Source: Lytechinus pictus (taxonomy: Eukaryota > Echinodermata > Echinoidea > Temnopleuroida > Toxopneustidae). Taken from it: a DNA stretch of 64,000 bases. Every line of letters begins with the position of its first letter. Within the stretch, counting starts at the first letter, position 1. The stretch covers positions 20,229,701-20,293,700 of the forward strand of contig NC_087252.1 of NCBI RefSeq assembly GCF_037042905.1, written 5' to 3'. This document shows, piece after piece, positions 21,480-31,442 of the stretch. Made by a program: the position numbers and the translations under genes. The notes under the pieces were generated by a model. That model searched no databases and was not told where the DNA came from. It saw nothing but the letters and a program-made list of their open reading frames with translations.

Positions 21480-22280
21480 CCCGAGGTTTGCAAAAACTCC
21501 GTATCAATGCGAGCACGAAGCGCGAGCAGAAAATGTTTGATATTGTGATCTGAAAATTGGTAATTTATGCACTGAGTTAAGCACTGTGTAGGACAATTTT
21601 GAAGTGGATATTGATCGCACCTAATAATTTGTGCGAACGCAAAGCGCGAGCTGATATTTTTATTAGACCTCTTATTATTTTGACATATGTCCGGGACATT
21701 CTAAGGACATTTTGTCATCTTATGAAAAATGATAACTGTCTTTTTATTCCTCTTCCTTAGCGCGGGATGCTTGTCGATATTACCTTGTGAAAAAGGGACA
21801 TTTTTATGAATTCATGAAAATGTTATCTTATTCATTGATGTAATAAACCAATAAACCTAATGAGAGCGCGAAACTTGTTAATATTAAGTCCTGAAAAGAG
21901 AGTTTTAAAGATACTAAGAAGGTAGACATTCACCAATCAAAATGTGAGTGCGCTGCGCTGGCTGATAGGTTTTGACAATCAACCCTGAAAGGGATATTTT
22001 GATAACCTTATAGGTACTTGACAAATCAAATTCTGCGAGCGCGCAGTGCGGGCTGTAAATGTTGATACTTAGACAATAAAACGGACATACCGAACACTTT
22101 GTGAAAATCAATTTGTAAATCAAACAAAATAAGGAATGCTTGATGTCCGTGCTGAAATAGGTTTTGAATTTACTTCAAAACTTGATATTTTAAGCTCCAT
22201 ATCAGCCTATTTATTGAGCAAGATATGTATCTCATTGAATATACAACGCCATGGCGAAGCGCGAGCGAAAAATTTATACA
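21480..22280 (+). repeat. Degenerate 'gcgagcgcgaagcgcgagc' repeats
   Basis: Variants of the GCGAGCGCGAAGCGCGAGC word occur at about 21508, 21630, 21862, 21940, 22036 and 22248, roughly 100-230 bases apart. Between them are the 'gaaaaggga / gacatt' words seen in the 221-bp units. This looks like a decayed extension of the same family. Confidence 0.6.
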
Positions 22281-22407
22281 GTTGCATGAATTTGTTTTTA
22301 CCAAGTCTTCTCCTTATCTTATTTCATTCACTCGTCTTCTTACTCTTTTTTTTCCTTCTTTCTTCCCCTTTTTTTTTCTTTCCGCCCTTTATTTTTCTCC
22401 TCCAATG

Positions 22408-22425
22408 GGGGGGGGGGGGGGGAGG
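22408..22425 (+). repeat. Poly-G tract
   Basis: A run of about 17 G, preceded by a long pyrimidine-rich stretch (22270-22405). Confidence 0.85.
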
Positions 22426-22648
22426 CAGTTATTATTCAAGTGGGTCTATTTTGTAGACTACACTAGCATTATGGGTCAGGAAACTGGCCATGTATGTGTA
22501 GTTGAGGACTGTATATTATGCATTGATATACAGATTTTGTTTATCTGTTTCTATACGTATATTGATTTTGTTTTCTTTCTACAACTTCATGTATTCGACC
22601 TTTGGCTGCGAATTGAATTTTATTATGATAAATACATTTATCTCAGTG

Positions 22649-22720
22649 TACACACACACACGCGCGCGCGCAAGCGCACACACACACACACCCTCACACA
22701 CACACACACACACACACATA
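22649..22720 (+). repeat. CA/CG microsatellite
   Basis: (CA)n, then (CG)n, then interrupted (CA)n. Such alternating purine-pyrimidine DNA can adopt Z-form. Confidence 0.9.
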
Positions 22721-23136
22721 ATCCAGTCAAACGGTCGTCCTTAACTTACGAAAATCTCTTTACTAAAAGACACTTTTAATAAATTCTATTCATATTTTTT
22801 ATTGCATTACTGATAAATATATCATGTGTTGGTTTATAAAATAGAAGTACCAATTAGATTTATCAATTAACATAGGACAAAGTATGCATTACAAAAAAAA
22901 AAAAACGCTACATAACAAACTAATAAGACATTGTAAAAGCCAAGATATTAAGTCAAAAGAAAATAGAGTTTAAATCAGTGATGTAAAAGGTGCTTCTAAA
23001 GCCAATGAGGCTTAATAAATTTGATGCCCCCGTAAAAAAAATGGTACATATAGTCAACGAAAAATACTCCCCACCAAAATAAAATCGATTTCTTGTTGAG
23101 TGAAATTCTATCTTCTTAATAAGTTATTTTTCAAGG

Positions 23137-23450
23137 CAGTGGCGTACCCAGGATTTTCCACAGGAGAAGGGAGGCAAAACCGCCCGCCCAAAAATTTGAC
23201 AAGCAAAACAAAAAAAGGTCTTCAATCACAAATAACGGATTTCGTACCAGAAAAAAAATTGACAAGCAAAAAAAAAAGGTCTTCAAGCTAGTCAGGGGGG
23301 CAATAAAGGTCTTCAAGCTCGTCAGGGGGGGGGGGGGGGGAAAGGTCTTTCAAGCTCGTCATGGGGGCAGGGATACGTCCTTTGCATGGGTTGTGGCTCA
23401 TCAGGGGGCACACTGCCCCCCCCCCCCCGTAGGTACGCTAGTGTTTCAAG
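23137..23450. mobile_element. Poly-G-containing MITE-like element
   Basis: The left end has CAGTGGCGTACCCAGG. The right end, reverse complemented, reads CACTAGCGTACCTACGG, giving imperfect terminal inverted repeats. Inside are repeats of 'aaaggtcttcaagctcgtcaggggg' and 'aaaaatttgacaagcaaa'. A related, more decayed stretch is at about 28306-28450. Confidence 0.6.
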
Positions 23451-23522
23451 GGAAGCATTCGTTCTTGAAATGAAGTTCGCTCTAAATGAATTTCAAAATG
23501 AGGGTTCCTTAATATAGCCTAC

Positions 23523-24545
23523 CTGAGAATGTTCCTGCCATCGTTGCCCCCAATCCATAACAGAAACTAGAAAGAGCGAGGGCCATGTCACAATTACTAT
23601 CGTCAAAGACAGCATCCTCGATTATGCTGCTGCAAAAGGCATCCACGATGAAGAAGCAGAACCCTCAAATAAATGCTAAATCAGCACGTGACTGGTAATC
23701 AGAACTGGTGACGTCCAGCAGAAATGATACGACGCAGATACAAGATACCGGGATGTACACAGCACAAGCATTGACTCTTTTATAGAGGAGGAGGATGGAG
23801 ACGGTTCTCCCAATAATGCCGCCGACACCACCGATTGTTGAGAGGTAGACAGCATTAGAAGATTGGATACCAAGTTGTTCAGTATGGGGAACCAAAAAAA
23901 AAATCCAATAATAAACAGTGTGAGATTCTATGACAAGGATCGGGGTGGAGAAAGGGTAGAGCGGCTCGTTTAACAATCCGCAAGATCGTTTGCAGGATTG
24001 AATGAATGACCCTTTCAGGGTGGATTGTGGGTCCGATGACATCTCCTGCTTATCAATCCTAAACCTATCCAACTGAATCAAACGCCTTCGCTCTGTCACT
24101 CCTTCAGTTCCTTGTCCATCATCCGCTTTACCACACAACATTGTCTTACTTTGGGAGGATTCTGTTCCTGAGTAACACTTCCGGTCATCATTCTGTTCCT
24201 GTACTTCTTCTAACATGGTAGATCTTTGCTCCATTGCGTTCATAGTAACGCCTCCAAGAATCCGTAAGCTTGAAGTGATTTTCCAATATTTGTTTGCTCT
24301 TTCAAGTCTAACAACACTGTCGGTTCTTAAAAATGGTGTGAAAGATAACAAAACCCATCTTACACAGTAGATGAGTAATCGCTGATGGCATACTGCATAT
24401 CAACCGAACAGTACCGTAACAAGAGTCGAGACGTTCGGCCATGGTCGGAATAAGAACCCCGAATGATTTTGCCATCCCGGTATCCATAAAGAGCAACACA
24501 AATTTGCTTAGAACGATCACATAACCCCATTAGAACATTCAGGTT
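23523..24545 (-). pseudogene. Monocarboxylate-transporter-like (SLC16/MFS) pseudogene
   Basis: Minus strand. 24545-24375 encodes a TM1 region typical of SLC16 proteins (WGYVIVLSKFV, GMAKSFGVLIPTMAERL). The frame then jumps to a segment resembling the end of TM5 (SLRILGGVTMNAM), so about 100 residues (TM2-TM5) are missing. Next comes a long hydrophilic loop rich in Glu, Gln and Ser, then TM7-TM9-like sequence (WIFFLVPHTEQLGIQ, YLSTIGGVGGIIGR). An in-frame TGA at 23665-23667 interrupts it, but similarity continues in the same frame (CSSIIEDAVFDDSNCDMALA). It ends at a good donor, CAG|GTAGG, at 23523. The preserved donor suggests a decayed genomic copy, not a processed one. Confidence 0.65.
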
Positions 24546-24832
24546 GCCACAGCCATTTTATTAGTTCCACATATATATTTACTGGAATTTAGTCCAAGGT
24601 AATATATATGCCTATGACGAAATAAGGAACCAAAACTGCCACTTCGCAATGTTCGCATTATAATGTACAGCAATATCAAGAAATACAGAGTGGGTCAGAA
24701 AAATATGTCCCATTAGTTTGAAGTGGTCTTGTCTAAAGGATGAAATTTTAATCATAGATTTATTGATATGTCCTGATATAATTTTGATGCTATTTTCGAA
24801 CGGAATGGTATTCATGACTGACTAATACCTCG

Positions 24833-24965
24833 GTCACATTCGCTCTACGCCGAGTCGAAAACCGCCGTTTTAACATTTGTTTGGTACCAGGTATAGGTGG
24901 TTTGAATAAAAATGAATAAAATTGCTGTTTTCGACTCGCCGTAGAGCAAATGTGACCAAGATATA
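24833..24965. mobile_element. CTCGGTCACATT-family MITE, copy 1
   Basis: Ends are complementary: ACCTCGGTCACATTCGCTCT on the left and AGAGCAAATGTGACCAAG on the right, continuing into CGAGTCGAAAAC. The centre has TTTGAATAAAAATGAATAAAA. The same family recurs at about 53571-53756 and 54231-54366. Confidence 0.75.
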
Positions 24966-25329
24966 AGACGCAATCTCCGGAAAGTCTGTCGTTAAATCTC
25001 AGTTGCGCCGAGATGCTGGGTGAAGAATCAAACAAAGTCTGAAAAGGATAATTGTGTGCACACTAAAAGACACCAACCCATTGTTCACCCACACACCTCT
25101 TTTCTTGGCCACACACACATCCACCCACCGCCACCAAAACACGCGCTTCTTAGAAAAAACTTCATAAACCCCTCATTAAAGACCCTGACCGGTGTAAAAA
25201 CAATCATATATAAAAATAAAGGTAATGATTCATACAATTCAAATATACCAAAAATATTACATATATCTCCTTCCAATAGTTATAAATATTAAATAAAAAT
25301 AAAAAAAAACTGCTTCTCCAAAGTACGCT

Positions 25330-25890
25330 TCGATTGAGCACCCCAACGTCGCTTGAAAATGATGACGTCACGTTGTGTCAGGAGGGTTGTGATTCCATAG
25401 GTTTGTGTACAAGAGCATTGGGTATTTTCTTCCATTTCCATGTTATGAATCCATTTTTTTTTCGTTTTCAGATGAAAATAGCACTCAAAATTATTCACTG
25501 TTCAAATTGTTGTAAACCTACAACTATTTACTACCTTTTTTGTGATTTCTTTGTTTGGCTCTTATTGGGCTTAAATTGCTATGTCAGGAAAAGTTGTTAT
25601 ACATAATCTAAATGCAGATGGAATTTAAATCTGCGCCAAATAAGCAGGAAATAAAATATGGCAAAACTAGTTCAAACTGTAGATTCATAAATTCAAGCTT
25701 GTGGGTAAAAATATATGTGATATCCCTCTGTGATAAAAGTAAAGAAATTAATGAAATGCGTTATCTGGAAAGCAAAAAAATCACCCAGTTTTTCTGTGTT
25801 CAAACCTATGGAATCACGACGCTTCTTACACAACGTGACGTCACGGTCGCGAGGCAGGTGAAAAGCACAATAAAGTCTATTTTCTAAGCG
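25330..25890. mobile_element. Inverted-repeat element with GACGTCACGTTGTGT arms
   Basis: TGACGTCACGTTGTGTCAGGAG followed by GGTTGTGATTCCATAGGTTTG on the left is matched on the right by CAAACCTATGGAATCACGAC and ACACAACGTGACGTCA. Arms are at least 55 bases. The outer ends are less clear. Non-coding interior. Confidence 0.7.
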
Positions 25891-25999
25891 GGGTTCGAAG
25901 CCCGATAATTGGAATATTCTTAAGCAAAATACTCAGCTAGGAAGCGGTGAAAATGCATAAAGCATACCTTGCTGTATTTAGTAGCTTATAATCTTTCGA

Positions 26000-27112
26000 T
26001 TGGTATATAATTTATCAATTTCATTTTCGGGTCCGGTCTGGATCTTTAAGTAGTGATTACAATTCCTCATATTCGTATCTGATTGATCATGTCCTGATAA
26101 AAAGTGGCCACTCTATTCCACTGTTAATCTTCAAAATTGTTTGCCTGATTTGGAAACACGTATGTTTGGCCCTTCACAAATGTGTGGATATCTGAGGGTG
26201 TGTGGGTGGTGGTGAGTGTGGAACGGGTGATTTGTTGTTTATGTGTGGGTCTGTGTAGGGGTGAGTTTGGTGGAATATGTGGGTGTGTCTGTGTGTGGAA
26301 TGCCGGCTAGGTGTCGGTATCTATCTGCATGCGTGCACCTTTTTTCATTCTTCAACTAATGACTTGGCGCAACTAAGATTTTACGACCTTCTGGAGATTG
26401 CTTTGTAGTCAGTCATGCAGGCAAATATCAGTATGAATATGGTATCAAAATGAGAGTGGGAATAACTCTATATCAATAACTGTTCATAGTTTAGACAAGA
26501 CAACGCCAATTTGATGGGATATGTTTTTTCTGACTAACTCTGTACTTCAACTTTGCAATCTTGCTTTTCGACCAGACATACCATATCCATGCTACAGTTC
26601 AATAGTTCATTGTGAAAGAACGAAGGTAAGTTTCTTTTAATTTTGTTTATAAATAAATTTACGCGGTCACATCTCTAAAAGGTCGGACGGGTATTAAGCG
26701 TTCTCCCACCTATAGGCCGCGAAAAAACGAAGCTATGACTCTTGCAGGGTTATTTCATGTTAGCTTTGATTGTGAGCACTGCAAAACGTAGTCTAAAAAA
26801 CAGCTTTGTATTATTTGATAATCGCTCTCTTTAGTCTTTTGAATATGAATAATTTTGAAGAAAATATAAATCCGCCATTTTGGGGGATTTTAAAACACTT
26901 CTGGTTAGGATTTGGCAGAAACTGCAGCGTAATTATGTAAAAATTCACCTCTTGAAACTGCAAGTCTTTTTGTCTCTGATCCGTGAGTGGAAATGGTTAG
27001 AGCTATCATTTGTCTCAAACGGCATGAATTCTGTGATATTTCCTCTTTTCAGTCATATGAGTTTAAATAATTTCTGAAAAATATAAATTTGTGATTTATT
27101 ACATTAATATAA
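26000..27112. other. Non-coding stretch; possible splice donor at 26625
   Basis: GT-rich simple sequence at about 26180-26300. CGAAG|GTAAGTTT at 26625/26626 is a strong donor-like site that could end a 5' untranslated exon of the plus-strand Ig receptor gene. Nothing else supports this. Confidence 0.25.
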
Positions 27113-27370
27113 TAATAATAATAGCTGGATTTATAAAGCGCTTTTTGCCAGAGGATACAAAGTGCTGCTATCATTATCCCGGCTTTAGCTCGAGCTACCA
27201 TCACCGGCACTCAGTGCATGCAAGGAATTACTCATGCCGGGTACCCATTAACCTCACCTGGGTCGAGTGTAGCACAGTATGGATACATTTCTTGCTGAAG
27301 GAAAATACGCCATGGCTACGATTCGAACCCACGACCCTCTGTTTCAAAGCACATTATAGCACATTATTCG
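27113..27370 (-). mobile_element. tRNA-derived SINE
   Basis: On the minus strand: a B box-like GGGTTCGAATCGTAGCC, then a body (CTTCAGCAAGAAATG, GGTGAGGTTAATGGGTACC, GAGTAATTCCTTGCATGC), ending at plus-strand 27113-27125 with an (ATT)n tail. The body shares words with the SINE at 3198-3478. Confidence 0.75.
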
Positions 27371-27719
27371 AAAGAGAAGGGTGAGTGGAAACGGAGGAGA
27401 AAATGGCCATGAGAAAAATATAAGTGGATAGCGTTAATGAGAGAAAGGTCGAAAGAGTTGAATATTTATCGAATAATTACAATGGCGCAGATGTAGAACC
27501 ACAACGATGTAACTATACCTACTTTACCGAGTCTATCGCCTTTATGGGACAAATGGCTAACCATATGTCCGATATTTAAAAAAAAATCAATTTCGATAAA
27601 CTAATTTTTTTTCGGCGAAGAACTATCCTTTTTTTTATTTCGATAAACTTAGTTATTTGTCGGCAAAGAACTAATATTTTTTCGGTTACGATTAACCAAG
27701 TTTTCTGATGATAAATCCG

Positions 27720-27962
27720 GGATAAAAAAAGAAACCAGTGTATATCGACAAGAAACTTATATTATCGACTTTATCATGTTTATGTGACACAAATGGCTCT
27801 CCGTTCCGAGTCAATGTCAAACGACTTCTGGGGATTCCCCGCTGACAGTTGATGTACATGATGAAATGAATTCCCATGGAATATCGTAGTTGGTACGTAA
27901 TCATGGAGACTTATTGATGTAGAGTAAACGCATTTCTGCGACGATTGAACGCAGGCTACCAT
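27720..27962 (-). pseudogene. Possible decayed Ig-type exon
   Basis: On the minus strand, after a TTAGATAG acceptor-like site at about 27963, one frame stays open to 27780 and an overlapping frame contains YINCQRGIPRSRLTLTRNGE. That arrangement (Cys, Gly-x-Pro, then RNGEP) is reminiscent of an Ig domain around its first Cys. No intact frame joins it to the membrane exons at 18.0-17.7 kb. Confidence 0.28.
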
Positions 27963-28459
27963 CAACTATCTAAATTTAGAGGAAAATCATGTCTCATCCA
28001 TAAGTACAGGGAATCATTATTGTGTGAGTCGGTAAGTTGCGATTCCTAAAGTAGGCATCATCGTTCGCTTGAAATTGAAACTTAGATAAATATGCCAATT
28101 TGTTACATGTTTTACGTATGCAAATCGGAAGGAGATATCACATTGCACTGCAGTATTATGCGCATTGCAACAGGCGACATGCTACATGTTAGGGTTCTTT
28201 TATTCAGAAGATTGAATAATCCTCATATCTAACTAAACTGGCGTTAACATGAACAGATGCTCCTGATATTCACAACCGATTGTGATTTTTGTTGTTACCT
28301 GCAGTGATGGATGTAGGATTTACCAAAAGTGGGGGCGTTTGTGTACAGGAAAAGTTTGACAAGTAAATAAAATGGTTTTCATTACCAATCGAGGTCATTT
28401 TGTTCCAGAAAAAAATTGACATGCCCAAACAAAAAAAGGTTCACTACCAAATCAGTCCT

Positions 28460-29600
28460 CACTTATTCCCCTAAAAAAGTCTGTGCTATCGTAATAAACA
28501 TAATTAGCATAATGACCTAATATGCATGAGTGTAACTAAAAAATCAGCACTCCGAAGTGCAGTCACTATACACGCTCTTTAAGAGCTGAATTAGCACTTC
28601 GTTTTTTAGAGTGTATTATTTTTTTTCTTGATTTATTTTTTATTTTATTTTTTTTTTGTTTGCTTTGTGTGTGTGTGTGTTTTGTCTTTTTTATTCTTTC
28701 TCATTTTTCTACTTCTTATGCATTGTTTATCAAGGGAGTGGGGTGGGGGGTTGGGTGGGGAAGCGTGGCTGAGTGTGTGTTTTGTGTTTTTTATCATTAT
28801 AACTTCGTCAAATTCGTAAAGGAAAACAAATGTTCAACTTGAGATTTATTTGTAGATTATGAGTATGTTTGTGTTTTCTAATATTCAGAGATATTTCTAG
28901 AGCATGTGGAAGATTTTATTCTGAATTAATATTCTGATTATGAATTGTAAAAGATATATGTACAATTGATTCTAAGTTTACTGTTGAAATAATGAATTTA
29001 AATTGTTTATGTATGTATTATGATTCAACTATGTTAATGATTTCACGTTATTTATTATCTTCATATGTCATACATGTATATTGGTGAGAAGAAATTTAAG
29101 ATGATTTTTAAAATATTAGAAAATAGCAGAATGCACTAAGTAATATTTAGGTGTAATTATATATCCTTTGTCATTTTATATCGAGAAAGTCAGAAAACAT
29201 GCCTTGAATAATACAGTACGAGGAATTAATTTATGACATTATTTTATTGCATTACTTAAATAAAATGAAAACTATTGTCATGAATGGATTCCTCAGAAAA
29301 AAGGTATCGTTTATGTTTTCATAATTTAAGACTAGTAGCTATTATTATATGCTAATTAGATGATTATGATGATTACGCTAATTGAGATAATATTTAAGAA
29401 AATTGCTCAAGGATGCCAAGGTGGCAATCAAGCTGAATTTACTTCAATACTCATCTAGAACATGAATCAACCAAAATATTGTACTTAAAAACTTTTCCAG
29501 GTCTACGTGGCTTATGAGACCGTCTACCTGCGTACATTATGATATGAATGTTTCAGTGACGTACATTCAAGCAGCGAATCTATTATACCGGGTGAATACT
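28460..29600. other. AT-rich non-coding stretch
   Basis: No exon or repeat supported beyond T-rich and (GT)n simple sequence at 28620-28800 and a weak inverted pair around ACTAAAAAATCAGCAC / GCACTTCGTTTTTTAG (28534-28610). Confidence 0.4.
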
Positions 29601-29879
29601 ACCCGTTGCTGCACCCCACTTGAATACAGTGCGTGGCGTCAGGTGTTTACACGAGTAAAATTGTGATTGCCCTACAAAGAACAGAACACACCGAGGCATG
29701 ACGAAACGCAGACAAAGAAAAAAGGGAACAAAAGAACAAAATGTGGAGGTAAAAAACCGGGACTACATTTTCAATCATTTTATTAAAAGCCACGTTTGCT
29801 GCCGGAGGGATGAACTGTTTCAGGCATATTTCAATTTCATTTGGAGCTTTTTTTACTCGTATCCTTCGATACATTCCCT

Positions 29880-29965
29880 TGTCACGATTGCAAAAAGTGC
29901 TTGGAATGCTTTCAGGTCGGAATAGCAAAAAGCTTGCGCTCCGCGCTTGCATCAATAGATTAGTA
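29880..29965 (-). repeat. Partial inverted copy of the 221-bp repeat family
   Basis: 'cacgattgcaaaaagtgctt' and 'gcttgcgctccgcgcttgca' are reverse-complement counterparts of the words in the 19.7-20.3 kb repeat. Confidence 0.6.
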
Positions 29966-30544
29966 ACAATATGCTCGTCATGATGTCACTGAAAACAGTC
30001 CTATTTCATGTCTAAATGGTTAAAATAAATGAAGTTCACCCTCCTTGATCGTATAACTAACTCTCTATGAAAGATTGAATTGAATAAAAAGAGAAATATT
30101 CAACAAGCTTAATTATGAAGATGTCATCTAAAGTAATAAAGGCGGTTATGGAAATAAATAGTAATAAAGGCGGTTATGGAAGTAAATTTCGGCTTTAATT
30201 AAAAAAAAAAACAGGTACATGCCCATCCTGGTAGTATGCTAATAAGGAAACTTATGACGACGCCCACTCTCCATTTATTTTCATGTTATCATACAAGTTA
30301 CATGAAATATGAAATGTTTAGATTTTCTACTCATTATAACTAAAATTTGAAACAAGGTTTTAATCCTCCCTGAACACGTGGAATTGTCATTGTAACCTAT
30401 ATTGTTTTGATATACAGTCTCGTAATTTTCACGTGAAAATTGAATATTGTATTCATATAATAAGATAAATGAGTGATAACATCAAGTCGCTCACTTACAT
30501 CTCACTGTGTTGTACATGGAACTATTTTGTAAAAAAAGAGCGAA

Positions 30545-30830
30545 ATTATCAAATGTCATGACGTTTTTATTTTAATTATTTATTTATATTTATTCATTTC
30601 GTTTTATTTATACAGGGTAGCCCCATCAGTAGTCATGTACTGTTTTCCAGGGGGCCCTGTAAAAAAATATTTACAAAATAACAAACAAGCAAATTACATA
30701 AGGAAAACAAATAGAATATGCAAAATAATCAGAAGTGAATACATGGAAAAAGATGATGGTACATAAGTATAATGTTTTATCTTGTTATATCATATTTTAT
30801 CTCAGATATTTTATCTCAGATTTTCATTTT
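30545..30830 (-). mobile_element. LINE 3' end fragment (CR1-like UTR)
   Basis: Minus-strand sequence GGGGCTACCCTGTATAAATAAA preceded by CAGGGCCCCCTGGAAAAC resembles the 3' UTR and AATAAA-type end common in deuterostome CR1-like LINEs. No ORF remains. Confidence 0.5.
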
Positions 30831-30929
30831 TTTAAATCAGGTTGATACTAGTATGATATTTTTTTTTCTCAAAGCAACGATTTTGTTGGTAGGTCTTGAC
30901 CTCTAAATAAGCTTTTAGTTATTCGGTCT

Positions 30930-31060
30930 GGTTGGAATGGCAACAGCGGCTCGCACTTCGCGCTAGAATCATTTATTTAATCAGATACCTATCCTGTTCA
31001 TGATTACAAAAAGTGCTTAGACTATTCCGTGTTCAGGCCGTGAAGAAAAAAAAATCAGTT
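30930..31060 (-). repeat. Inverted copy of the 221-bp repeat unit
   Basis: 'tacctatcctgttcatgatt' followed by 'caaaaagtgctta' and preceded by 'ggctcgcacttcgcgct' is the reverse complement of consecutive words in the 221-bp unit. Confidence 0.72.
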
Positions 31061-31342
31061 AGTTTTATTGACGCATGTTTAATGTTTGCCTAGAAAGGTT
31101 TTTCAAAGACCTTTTTTATTTAAATTTGAGGCAAGACTCTGAATTAATACAAGTCTGAGATTTGCAGTCTGCTTCAAAGCCTCCAAAAGCGCCCTCTTGC
31201 GTCGAGTGCAAAACTACTGACAGAAAAAATTGCTGCGCGGACCTGAAGGCCAAACTGGATCATCATTTCTTACCAGGATTTTATTTGTAATAATGGCAAA
31301 ACTTTTCAATCTCACACTTTAATTTTACACTTTTCCCCACAG

Positions 31343-31442
31343 ATTTCAAGAATAATGACTGTTCGGACAATTGCAAGTTTAGAGATCTACGCTTTCATCG
31401 CATTTATGACAACAATGATCATGGTGGTCACCACAGAGGATG
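31343..31442 (+). CDS. Ig receptor exon with start codon and signal peptide
   Basis: Follows a TTTTCCCCACAG acceptor, so at least one upstream untranslated exon is likely. The ATG is at 31355. The exon ends GAGGATG|GTAAG and codes for the signal peptide and the first residues of the mature protein. Confidence 0.75.

Noticed and set aside
22225-22779. 184-residue frame with Thr/His repeats
   Set aside because: Runs through a pyrimidine tract, a poly-G run and the CA microsatellite; low-complexity artefact.
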